Source of the DNA: Streptomyces sp. NBC_00690
Lineage (GTDB): Bacteria; Actinomycetota; Actinomycetes; Streptomycetales; Streptomycetaceae
Assembly: GCF_036226685.1 (NCBI RefSeq)
Contig: NZ_CP109009.1
Span: forward strand, 4,402,001-4,466,000
Length of the DNA stretch: 64,000 nt
Direction of reading: 5' to 3'
The notes beneath the pieces are model-generated. The model saw only the letters and a program-made list of their open reading frames with translations, ran no database searches and was not told the origin of the DNA. Positions 8,848-16,845 of the stretch are shown piece by piece. Both the position numbers and the translations under genes were made by a program. Positions within the stretch are counted from its first letter, which is position 1. Each line of letters opens with the position of its first letter.

Positions 8848-9427
8848 AGCGGTGAACCTCTCCCTGAACCAGTTGTGGCTGCCTGGGATACGGTACCCGT
8901 CGCGTCGGATGTAACCCGGCCCTCCCGGGTAGCCGATATCCGACCGGTATACGAGTTCCGAATCCCTCTGCGAGCAGCTCACCAGGGCTGACCGGGCCAT
9001 GGTGAATCCCTGGTCGAGAACCGGGTGCTCCAGCCGATCGAACCGACCTTTTCGGGCGGGCTGCCAGGAATGATGACGGCGGACCGCACTTCACCACTCG
9101 TACGCGGGAGTGGGGGAACTGCGGGAGGGCCTTCGGAATCCGACCGTGGTGAATCACCCGGAAAACTGCCCTCCGAAACGAGCCGAATCGAGCCGGAACG
9201 CTCTCCACGGGTGATCACGTCTGTGACGTAGCCCACGGAATCGAGGGGTGAATGCCTCCGGGACGGCCAGGACGGGCGGTCGGATCAGAGCGGCATCGAA
9301 GCCGGCCCGGAGAGCAGCTCGGTTCGGCCGATCTGTTCGGGCCCCGACGGAAGGGGCCCGGGTTCTCGCTCTGCCGCCGAAGATCGCTCCTGGCCAAGGG
9401 ACGAGAACCACGGGCACCCCCGGTCGA
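8848..9427. other. 580-nt leader between pbpA and pknB
   Basis: There is no gene here. It holds a strong hairpin (9338-9360) just after pbpA and then about 490 nt of sequence upstream of pknB, so pknB is probably transcribed from its own promoter and not only by read-through from the fha-pbpA operon. No specific promoter box could be assigned with confidence. Confidence 0.5.
9338..9360 (-). terminator. Hairpin downstream of pbpA
   Basis: An 8-bp GC stem CGGGCCCC/GGGGCCCG with a 7-nt loop, 68 nt past the pbpA stop. It probably ends the fhaA-to-pbpA transcript. Confidence 0.6.
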
Positions 9428-10882
9428 TCACTTCTTGTCGAGGACCGCCTTCATGACCGCCTTGGCGATCGGTGCCGCCAGTCCGCCACCGGAGATGTCA
9501 CCGCCGCGGGCGTCGCTGTCCTCGACCACGACCGCGACCGCCACCGGAGAGCCGTCACCCGTCTTCGCGTACGAGATGAACCAGGCGTACGGCGTGCCCT
9601 CGTTGTTGAAACCGTTCTCCGCCGTACCGGTCTTGCCGCCGACCGTCACCCCGTTGATCTGCGCATTGCCGCCCGTGCCCTTCTGGACGACGTTCTCCAT
9701 CATCTTCTGGAGCAATTGGGCGTTCTCCTGGGAGACGGGGCGGCTGAGCTCCTGCGGCTCGGTCTTCTCGATCACATCGAGGTTGGGAGCCTCCAGCTGG
9801 TCGATCATGTACGGCTTCATCAGCTTGCCGTCGTTCGCGATCGCCGCGGTGACCATGGCCATCTGGAGGGGAGTGGCCGTGGTGTTGAACTGGCCGATGG
9901 AGGACAGGGCGTTGCCACCCCGGTCCATGTTCTTGTCATAGGTGGAGGACGAAGCGCGAACCGGTACAAAGTGCTCGGCGTTGAAGCCGAACTTCGAGGC
10001 CGTCTCCAGCATCTTGTCCCGCGACACCTCATCGCCGAGCTTGGCGAAGACGGAGTTGCAGGAGACCTCCATGGCCCGGTTCAGGGTCGCGTTCTCGCAT
10101 CCGCTGGCGTGGTTCTTCATCGGCTGGGTGGAGAGCGGGATCTTCCACGGCTCGGGGGTGTCCGTGGGCTCGTCGATGTCCTTGACCACACCGTGCTCCA
10201 GCGCCGCCGCGGCCGTGACCACCTTGAACGTCGAGCCGGGCGGATACACCTCGCGCAGCGCGCGGTTCAGCGTGGGCTTGTCCTTGTCCTTCTCCAGCGC
10301 GTTCCACGCCTTCTCGTCGGCCGCGCCGTAACCGGCGAAGGCCGAGGGGTCGTACGAAGGGGTGGAGGCGAGTGCCAGGATCTTGCCGGTCTTGGGGTCG
10401 ATCGCCGCGACCGCGCCCTTCTTGGAGCCGAGGCCCTTGAAGGCTGCCTGCTGGGCGGCTCCGTTGAGGGTGGTGACCACATTGCCGCCCTTCTTCTTGT
10501 CGCCGGTGAACATGGCCATCGTGCGGTCGAAGAAGAGCTGGTCGGAGTTGCCCGTGAGGATGCCGTCCTCAAGGTTCTCGATCTGGTTGGCGCCGAACGC
10601 CTGTGACGCGTACCCGGTCACCGGCGCCCACATGGGGCCGTTGACGTAGGTCCGCTTGAAGGCGAAGTCCGTGTCGTCGGTCTTCGCCGAGCCGGTGATG
10701 GGCTTGCCGTCGACGATGATGTTGCCGCGCTCGCTGGCGTACCGGTCGATCAGGACACGGCGGTTGCGGTCGTGGGTGTTCAGTTCCTCCGCTTCGACGA
10801 ACTGGAGCCAGTTCGTGCGCACGAGCAGCGCGAGGATCAGCAGTCCACAGAAGATCGCGATCCGGCGCAGGGGCTTGTTCAC
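9428..10882 (-). CDS. pbpA: Class B penicillin-binding protein, PbpA type
   Basis: A 484-aa peptidoglycan DD-transpeptidase that cross-links cell-wall peptides outside the membrane. It has a single N-terminal TM helix (about 8-24), a dimerisation/pedestal region and a transpeptidase domain with all three motifs: STFK (Ser217-Lys220), SCN (274-276) and KTGTAE (Lys417). Its GTG overlaps the rodA stop as GTGA, so the glycosyltransferase and transpeptidase are translationally coupled, as expected for a SEDS-bPBP pair. It is the last gene of the fhaA-fhaB-PP2C-rodA-pbpA operon, followed by a hairpin. Confidence 0.95.
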   Translation of the reverse strand: MNKPLRRIAIFCGLLILALLVRTNWLQFVEAEELNTHDRNRRVLIDRYASERGNIIVDGKPITGSAKTDDTDFAFKRTYVNGPMWAPVTGYASQAFGANQIENLEDGILTGNSDQLFFDRTMAMFTGDKKKGGNVVTTLNGAAQQAAFKGLGSKKGAVAAIDPKTGKILALASTPSYDPSAFAGYGAADEKAWNALEKDKDKPTLNRALREVYPPGSTFKVVTAAAALEHGVVKDIDEPTDTPEPWKIPLSTQPMKNHASGCENATLNRAMEVSCNSVFAKLGDEVSRDKMLETASKFGFNAEHFVPVRASSSTYDKNMDRGGNALSSIGQFNTTATPLQMAMVTAAIANDGKLMKPYMIDQLEAPNLDVIEKTEPQELSRPVSQENAQLLQKMMENVVQKGTGGNAQINGVTVGGKTGTAENGFNNEGTPYAWFISYAKTGDGSPVAVAVVVEDSDARGGDISGGGLAAPIAKAVMKAVLDKK

Positions 10883-12288
10883 GGTCGGACCACCTGGGTC
10901 ATCTCGGCATCGGGGGACGGGGCGGGTGCGGGCGCTGGCCGGCGGGCGGTGTCGCTGATGCGGATCAGGATCGCGATCAGCGCCCAGTTGGCGATCACCG
11001 ATGAACCACCTGCTGCGACGAACGGCATCGTCATACCGGTCAGCGGGATCAGGCCCATCACTCCACCGGCGACGACGAAGACCTGGATGGCGAAGGCTCC
11101 GGAGAGGCCGATCGCCAGCAGCTTGCCGAAGGGGTCACGGGCGGCGAGTGCCGTACGCACGCCGCGCTCCACGATCAGCCCGTAGATCATCAGGAATGCC
11201 ATCATCCCGGCCAGCCCCAACTCCTCGCCGAAGCTGGAGAGGATGAAGTCGGAGTTGGCGGCGAACATGATCAGGTCGGAGTTGCCCTGCCCCAGGCCCG
11301 TGCCCAGGGTGCCGCCCGCGCCGAAGGACATCAGGGCCTGGCCGATCTGCTCGCTCTGTGCCCAGGTCTTGTCCGCGAAGGGGTTCAGCCAGAACTCGAC
11401 GCGCTGTTGGACGTGGCGTTCGAAGGTGGCGACGCCGACCGCACCGGCCGCGGACATCAGCAGACCGAAGACGATCCAACTGGTCCGCTCGGTGGCCACG
11501 TACAGCATGATCACGAAGAGGCCGAAGAACAGCAGCGAGGTACCGAGGTCCGTCTCGAAGACGAGGATCAGGATGGACATCGCCCAGACCATCAGGATCG
11601 GACCGAGGTCTCGCCCGCGCGGCAGGTACAGGCCCATCACCCGACGGCTAGCGAGGGCCAGCGCATCGCGCTTCACCATCAGATAGCCGGAGAAGAAGAT
11701 CGCGATGATGATCTTCGCGAACTCGCCGGGCTGGATGTTGATCGGACCGAGGCTGATCCAGATCTTCGCGCCGTTGCGGGCGGGGAAGAACATCGGCAGG
11801 ACCAGGAGGACCAGCGCCAGGGCCATGGAGATGTACGTGTAGCGCTGGAGGATGCGGTGGTCCTTCAACAGCAGCAGGACGCCCACGAAGAGGGCGATGC
11901 CGATCGCCGAGTACAGCATCTGCTTGGGGGCGTCCGGAGTGAAGGAACCGAAGGCGCCCTCCGCGCGCTGGATCAACCGGGGCGACTGGTCGAGCCGCCA
12001 GATCATCACCAGCCCGAGCCCGTTGAGCAGCACCGCGAGCGGCAGCAGCAGGGGATCGGCGTACTTGGCGAACTTTCTCACCACCAGGTGGGCCACGGCC
12101 GCGAGCAGCCCGAGCCCCAGCCCGTAGCCGAGGACACCGGCGGGCAGCTTGCCGTCGAGGGCGAGCCCCACATTGATGTACGCGAGCACCGGGACGGCGA
12201 CCGCGAAACCGAGCAGCATCAACTCGGTGTTGCGGCGACTTGGTGCGTCGATCGCGCCGATCGTGGTGGTGTTGGTCACAACGCTCAT
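10879..12288 (-). CDS. rodA: SEDS family peptidoglycan glycosyltransferase (RodA/FtsW)
   Basis: A 469-aa polytopic membrane protein with about ten helices that polymerises lipid II. SEDS signatures include FQPGE-like NIQPGEFAKI, the loop YQSxQ-like AQSEQIGQALM followed by GTGLGQGNSDL, and ANSDFILSSFGEELG, ending with TGMTMPFVAAGGSS. The C-terminus is Pro/Ala-rich. Adjacent pbpA is the presumed transpeptidase partner. The gene lies 26 nt downstream of the PP2C gene. RodA and FtsW cannot be separated rigorously by eye. The pknB-pbpA-rodA context is that of actinobacterial RodA. Confidence 0.93.
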   Translation of the reverse strand: MSVVTNTTTIGAIDAPSRRNTELMLLGFAVAVPVLAYINVGLALDGKLPAGVLGYGLGLGLLAAVAHLVVRKFAKYADPLLLPLAVLLNGLGLVMIWRLDQSPRLIQRAEGAFGSFTPDAPKQMLYSAIGIALFVGVLLLLKDHRILQRYTYISMALALVLLVLPMFFPARNGAKIWISLGPINIQPGEFAKIIIAIFFSGYLMVKRDALALASRRVMGLYLPRGRDLGPILMVWAMSILILVFETDLGTSLLFFGLFVIMLYVATERTSWIVFGLLMSAAGAVGVATFERHVQQRVEFWLNPFADKTWAQSEQIGQALMSFGAGGTLGTGLGQGNSDLIMFAANSDFILSSFGEELGLAGMMAFLMIYGLIVERGVRTALAARDPFGKLLAIGLSGAFAIQVFVVAGGVMGLIPLTGMTMPFVAAGGSSVIANWALIAILIRISDTARRPAPAPAPSPDAEMTQVVRP

Positions 12289-12314
12289 GGTGGAGAGGGC
12301 CCCCTACGGCTGAA

Positions 12315-13847
12315 TTACTGCTTCCCGCAGTTCGAGGCCAGCTTCTGCTCGTCCTCCGACAGGGTGGGGCCCGGCGCAGGAGACGGAGAGGCCGTGGACG
12401 GCGTGCTGACGTTCGTCTGGTCGACGTTCTGCTCGGTGTTCTGCTTGGCCTGGGTGGCGGGCACTCCGGTCGTGCCGCCCGCCTCGCCCTCACCGGGCGG
12501 CGCCGCACTCACACGATCGGCCGCATCGCGACGCTGCTCCTCCTTCTTGCAGGCGGAGGCTTGCGCGGCGAGTTCACTGATCTTGGAGCGTGCCTTGCCG
12601 AGACTCTTCTGGGTGATCGTGGCCTCGACCTGCTTGCGCTGGTAGGGCGGGAGGTACTTGAGTTCGATCTCGGGGTGGTTCTTCTTCACCTTGGAGAGCG
12701 AGACCCAGGCCAGATCCTGGCTGATGCCCTGGTAGAGGGCGACATTCTCGCCCTCGGTGCCGACGTAGTACTGCGTCTGCGTCCAGCGGTAACCGCCGTA
12801 CAGACCGCCGCCGACCACCGCGAGCGCGAGCCCGATGAAGAACGATCTCTTCAACCAGGAACGCCCACGGTTGGGCTTGTTGAAGTCGTCGTCGTTGTAA
12901 GCGTCGTACGAGCCACCCGGAGGCATTCCGCCGTATCCCGGGTCGTCACCACTGCCGGGCGGGCCGAATCCCCCGCTCTGCGGTGGGACGGGACGTCCAA
13001 GCCCTGCCGCGCGCCCCGCCGGGGTCTGCATCGCTCCACCGTCGTTCAGCTGGTGCTGAACCTCCGCGACCGCACCGACGACGACCGGCGTGTCACTGAG
13101 CTGACCGGCCAGGGTGTCATTGGAGTCGGTGTCGAGGACATCGGCGACGATGCAGGTGATGTTGTCCGGTCCGCCGCCCCGCAGGGCCAGCTGGATCAGG
13201 TTCTGGATGGTCTCCTGCGGGCCCTGGTAGCTGGCGAGGGTCTCTTCCATCGTCTGGTGGGAGACCACGCCTGACAGGCCGTCGGAGCAGATCAGATAGC
13301 GGTCGCCCGCACGGACCTCACGGATCGACAGATCGGGTTCGACGTGGTCACCGCTGCCGAGCGCACGCATCAGCAGCGAACGCTGCGGATGGGTGGTGGC
13401 CTCCTCCTCGGTGATCCGGCCCTCGTCGACGAGCCGCTGCACCCAGGTGTGGTCCTGGGTGATCTGCGTCAGCAGACCGTCGCGCAGCAGATAGGCGCGC
13501 GAGTCACCGACGTGGACCAGGCCGAGCCGCTGGCCCGTCCAGAGCAAGGCGGTGAGCGTGGTGCCCATGCCTTCGAGCTGGGGGTCCTCCTCGACCATCT
13601 GGCGCAGCTGGTCATTGGCCCGCTGTACGGCCATCCCCAGTGACGTCAGCAGATCGGAGCCGGGCACGTCGTCGTCGAGCGTCACCAGCGTGGAGATCAC
13701 CTCCGACGAGGCGACTTCACCCGCCGCCTGACCGCCCATGCCGTCGGCGATCGCCAGCAGCCGGGGCCCGGCATAGCCGGAGTCCTCGTTGCCCTCGCGG
13801 ATCATGCCCTTGTGCGATCCGGCGGCGAAGCGCAGAGACAGACTCAT
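12315..13847 (-). CDS. PP2C-type Ser/Thr protein phosphatase (PstP)
   Basis: A 510-aa PPM phosphatase that should reverse phosphorylation by PknB and related kinases. The N-terminal catalytic domain (about 1-240) has the metal-binding motifs GNEDSGY, IADGMGGQAAG, SDGLSG and GGPDNITCIV. A Gly/Pro-rich linker, a transmembrane helix (about 335-355) and an extracytoplasmic Ser/Thr/Pro-rich C-terminal part follow. This layout and position match actinobacterial PstP. The start at 13847 gives MSLSLRFAAGSHKG; the frame stays open upstream, but that part overlaps fhaB and is not PP2C-like. Confidence 0.93.
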   Translation of the reverse strand: MSLSLRFAAGSHKGMIREGNEDSGYAGPRLLAIADGMGGQAAGEVASSEVISTLVTLDDDVPGSDLLTSLGMAVQRANDQLRQMVEEDPQLEGMGTTLTALLWTGQRLGLVHVGDSRAYLLRDGLLTQITQDHTWVQRLVDEGRITEEEATTHPQRSLLMRALGSGDHVEPDLSIREVRAGDRYLICSDGLSGVVSHQTMEETLASYQGPQETIQNLIQLALRGGGPDNITCIVADVLDTDSNDTLAGQLSDTPVVVGAVAEVQHQLNDGGAMQTPAGRAAGLGRPVPPQSGGFGPPGSGDDPGYGGMPPGGSYDAYNDDDFNKPNRGRSWLKRSFFIGLALAVVGGGLYGGYRWTQTQYYVGTEGENVALYQGISQDLAWVSLSKVKKNHPEIELKYLPPYQRKQVEATITQKSLGKARSKISELAAQASACKKEEQRRDAADRVSAAPPGEGEAGGTTGVPATQAKQNTEQNVDQTNVSTPSTASPSPAPGPTLSEDEQKLASNCGKQ

Positions 13848-13983
13848 GCGCACCTCGCCCGTCGGCTCGGGGTACAGCCGGTCTCGCGCCACACTGCCCA
13901 CCCTCCGGTCGGGAGCCGATCCAGGTCCGCTTTCGGGACCGCGGCGGCTCGCTCGCTCCGCTCGCGCGCTGTCATATGTCCTA

Positions 13984-14496
13984 CTACTTCCGCAGCTCGA
14001 TGACGGTCTTGCCGATGCGGATCGGCGCGCCCAGCGGAATCGGCGTCGGAGTGGTGAGCCGGGTCCGGTCGAGATAGGTGCCGTTGGTGGACCCGAGATC
14101 CTCGACGATCCACTGGCCGTCACGGTCCGGGTAGATCCTGGCATGCCGGCTGGACGCGTAGTCGTCGTCCAGCACGATTGTTGAGTCGTGGGCCCGACCC
14201 AGGGAGATGGTCTGGCCCTGTAGCGCCACCGTAGTACCGGTGAGGGTGCCTTCGGACACCACCAGCTTGGTCGGTGCCCCGCGGCGCTGACGTCCACTCG
14301 GTTGTTGCCGCTGCTGCGGTGGCGCGGCGGTTTGACGCGCCTGTTGCGGTCGCGCGTCGGCATTGCGGCGTGAACCGCGCTGCGTGACCCGCGTACCGAA
14401 CAGATCGCTACGAATGACCTGAACGGCCACGATCACAAAAAGCCACAGAACGGCCAGAAAACCTAGCCGCATGACCGTAAGGGTCAGCTCTGACAT
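13984..14496 (-). CDS. fhaB: FHA domain protein FhaB (FipA-like)
   Basis: A 170-aa protein with an N-terminal TM helix (about residues 8-28), a Gln/Arg-rich linker and a C-terminal FHA domain (about 90-165). The phosphothreonine-binding residues are visible in the motifs SLGRA, SSRHARI and LGSTNGT. In mycobacteria the equivalent FhaB/FipA binds phosphorylated FtsZ/FtsQ or PBP partners and links PknB signalling to division. It sits 10 nt after fhaA and upstream of the phosphatase gene in the conserved order. Confidence 0.93.
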   Translation of the reverse strand: MSELTLTVMRLGFLAVLWLFVIVAVQVIRSDLFGTRVTQRGSRRNADARPQQARQTAAPPQQRQQPSGRQRRGAPTKLVVSEGTLTGTTVALQGQTISLGRAHDSTIVLDDDYASSRHARIYPDRDGQWIVEDLGSTNGTYLDRTRLTTPTPIPLGAPIRIGKTVIELRK

Positions 14497-14506
14497 TGCC
14501 CCCGCT

Positions 14507-15343
14507 TCACCCTTCGGCTTGCCGGTAAACGATGGTGGTGCTGCCCACGACGATCCGCGAGCCGTCGCGGAGCGTAGCGCGGGTGGTGTGCTGTCCGTCT
14601 ACCACGATGCCGTTGGTGGACCCGAGATCCTGGATCGTCGAGGGCGTTCCGGTCCGGATCTCACAGTGGCGACGCGATACGCCGGGGTCGTCGATGCGCA
14701 CATCGGCGTCGGTGCTGCGACCGAGGACCAGCGTCGAGCGGGAAATCTGATGGCGGGTGCCGTTGATCTCGATCCAGCGCCGCACCTGCCCCCCGGGCAG
14801 CGGTCCGGGGTTGCTCGCCGGGCGGCGGTCCCCGATCGGCGTGGGACCTGGACGGCCGCCCGGAGGCGGGGCGTCCGGCATGGGCGGTGCTCCGGCAGGG
14901 GCGCCGCCGACCGCGCGGGGCGGATAGCCGCCAGCGTCGGTGTCGGGCCCACCGGGAGTCTGTGAGGTGCTCGACGCGAGGGTGCGGCTGCGCACCCGGT
15001 AGAGGCCGGTGTCGAGATCGTCGGCCTTCTCCAGATGGACCTTGATGGGGCCCATGAAGGTGTACCGCTGCTGCTTGGCGTAGTCGCGGACGAGTCCGGC
15101 GAGCTCGTCGCCCAACTGGCCCGAGTAAGGACTCAGCCGCTCGAAGTCGGGTGTGCTCAGCTCGACGATGAAGTCATTGGGGACGACTGTTCGCTCGCGG
15201 TTCCAGATCGTCGCGTTGTTGTCGCACTCGCGCTGGAGGGCACCGGCGATCTCGACGGGCTGGACCTCGGACTTGAACACCTTGGCGAAGGTGCCGTTGA
15301 CCATGCCTTCGAGCCGCTGCTCAAAACGCTTCAGGACTCCCAT
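14507..15343 (-). CDS. fhaA: FhaA: DUF3662 and FHA domain protein
   Basis: A 278-aa cytoplasmic protein. The N-terminal DUF3662 (FhaA N-terminal) domain (about 1-118, beginning MGVLKRFEQRLEGMVNGTFAKVFKSE) is joined by a Pro/Gly-rich linker to a C-terminal FHA domain (about 198-275) with LGRS, SRRHCEI and LGSTNG motifs. In mycobacteria FhaA binds the phosphorylated pseudokinase MviN/MurJ complex and restrains lipid II flipping at poles and septa. It is the first gene of the operon, with GGAGG upstream of the ATG in the complementary strand. Confidence 0.94.
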   Translation of the reverse strand: MGVLKRFEQRLEGMVNGTFAKVFKSEVQPVEIAGALQRECDNNATIWNRERTVVPNDFIVELSTPDFERLSPYSGQLGDELAGLVRDYAKQQRYTFMGPIKVHLEKADDLDTGLYRVRSRTLASSTSQTPGGPDTDAGGYPPRAVGGAPAGAPPMPDAPPPGGRPGPTPIGDRRPASNPGPLPGGQVRRWIEINGTRHQISRSTLVLGRSTDADVRIDDPGVSRRHCEIRTGTPSTIQDLGSTNGIVVDGQHTTRATLRDGSRIVVGSTTIVYRQAEG

Positions 15344-16472
15344 CGGGCACCTCCTCCATTGCTGCCGTCCTGATACTGCTTACTGATCGTATCCACGCGT
15401 CGGGAAATCGGCTGGTTCCCCTTGTCTGCACCGTCGATGAGTGTCACCTCTCACACGGATCGTAGAGGCGGCTCTATGACAGTGTCCCGCACCCGGGGTA
15501 CGCCGAGGAGGAGCGGGTGCCCGACCTTCCGCGGCGTCGGTGTCGCTTGCCGTCTTCCATAGTCTCTCCGTTGTCCGGTACTCGATGCATCCACTGCTCT
15601 GCCGCTGATCCCGCCCGGTTCCCCTTCGTCGGTATGCCCGCTCAGAGGCTGGTCAGAGCCTGCTGGGCGGGTGTCGGTCGAAGTCGGCGCCTTTTCGGTG
15701 CCCGCTGCCGGCAGTAGTTGTCGGGCCACGGATGCACCGCTCGCCCGCACTCCGTCCGGCCCGCGGGATCACCTCTCTCACCTCTCCGGTCTCTGGGCCC
15801 AGCTCGTTCTGGGGGACGGGTTCCGTGGTCGGGGACCTGTTCGCCCCCGCGCCTTGTTTCCCGTTCGTGCCACGGTTGTGCCCCGGTTGTGGGGACCGTG
15901 ACGAATCGGTCGCCCTGCCAGGTGCCCCGGGCAGCGCACTCGATGCGGCGCGCTCGGTGCCGAAGATCGCCGAGCGCTCTCCCGCTCCGGGGGACCGCCC
16001 GGGTCCGCTGCGCACATGCTTTGCTCCCGGCTCTTGGCTCCCCCGGTTTCCGGCTCCCCCGGCTCCCCCGGCTCCCGGCTCTTGGCTCCCCCGGCTCTCC
16101 CGGTCTCCGGCTTTTGGTTCGGGCTGGCGCCGACGGCGCTCTTCTCCTGAATCAGTCTTCCAACCAGGGTCCGCCGCTGCGCGCAGGCGTCGGTGCACGC
16201 CAGCTGCGGGCCCTGCGCCAGGAGCCGTTTTCGTCTTGTGCACGAGTGGCTGCGAGCGGGTGCGAGGCCCTCACTTCCTTGCGCTCTGCTCAGCGCCTGC
16301 ACCGTCCCGACCGCTGGTGGTGCCCGGTGCTGGCCTACTCCGCCACCGCCTGTTCGCCCATGCCGGAGGTCAAACAATCGGATTCGAATCCACCCTGTGC
16401 ACCGTGCTAATCTTCTGCATGTCGCCAGGGGACACACCAGGCCGGTGAAGATCCGAGTGGCAAACACCCAAT
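15344..16472. other. 1.1-kb gene-poor region with low-complexity CT-rich tract
   Basis: No convincing protein gene is visible. Several overlapping open frames of up to 260 codons exist on both strands, but they are low-complexity, rich in Gly/Arg/Pro, lack good start contexts, and one runs through the tRNA. From about 16020 to 16115 the plus strand is an imperfect array of CCCCCGGCTC/GGCTCTTGGCTC units (the complement carries GGGAGCC). The fhaA promoter should lie in 15344-15480 on the minus strand, and a tRNA promoter near 16400-16470. Confidence 0.5.
16020..16115. repeat. Imperfect GGCTCC/CCCCCGG repeat array
   Basis: About 95 bp of degenerate units containing GGCTCCC, CCCCCGG and GGCTCTTGG. 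A longer block (GCTCCCGGCTCTTGGCTCCC) occurs twice. It lies within the gene-poor region upstream of tRNA-Leu. Confidence 0.6.
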
Positions 16473-16559
16473 GCGCGGGTGGCGGAATAGGCAGACGCGC
16501 TGGATTCAGGTTCCAGTGCCCGAAAGGGCGTGGGGGTTCAACTCCCCCCTCGCGCACCA
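16473..16559 (+). tRNA. tRNA-Leu (CAG anticodon), CCA encoded
   Basis: An 87-nt type II tRNA. The acceptor stem GCGCGGG pairs with CTCGCGC (one G-T pair) and is followed by discriminator A and an encoded CCA. The anticodon arm CTGGA-TTCAGGT-TCCAG gives anticodon CAG, reading CUG leucine codons, which are the most used in this high-GC genome. A long variable arm (TGCCCGAAAGGGCG) and the T loop GTTCAAC are present. No integrase or 3'-end duplication was seen nearby. Confidence 0.97.
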
Positions 16560-16570
16560 TGAGATTCGAT

Positions 16571-16616
16571 GAAACGGGTCTCCACAGTGACGAAAGTCGC
16601 GGTGGAGGCCCGTTTC
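16571..16616 (+). terminator. Hairpin after tRNA-Leu
   Basis: A 15-bp stem GAAACGGGTCTCCAC/GTGGAGGCCCGTTTC (one G-T pair) with a 16-nt loop, 12 nt after the tRNA, followed by TCTCGT. It is probably the tRNA transcript terminator. Confidence 0.7.
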
Positions 16617-16845
16617 TCGTATGCCGCCATTGTACGGGGGCAACCTGGCGGGATGAACAGCTGACAACAGCGCCACGTCATGCGGCGAGGCGGCTGAAGC
16701 GCGGTGGGGGCACGTGATCCAAGACCGCTCCACCGACCGCACACATCCACGTCGATGATCAGGGCTCGGCAGCGCGACGTTCGTCTATGGGGGAGGGGAC
16801 GAAAGTCGGCCGAGGGCGATCCGGGCCCTTGTCTATGGTGCGGAG

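Noticed and set aside
9248..10606. 452-codon plus-strand open frame over pbpA
   Set aside because: Antisense shadow of pbpA, whose three transpeptidase motifs are intact on the minus strand.
16473..16559. tRNA-Leu as an integration site (attB) of a mobile element
   Set aside because: No integrase, no duplicated tRNA 3' end and no composition break downstream; the neighbouring genes are core.
15653..16560. Open frames on both strands in the gene-poor region before tRNA-Leu
   Set aside because: Low-complexity products driven by CCCCCGGCTC repeats; one frame reads through the tRNA gene, and none has a convincing SD or known motif.
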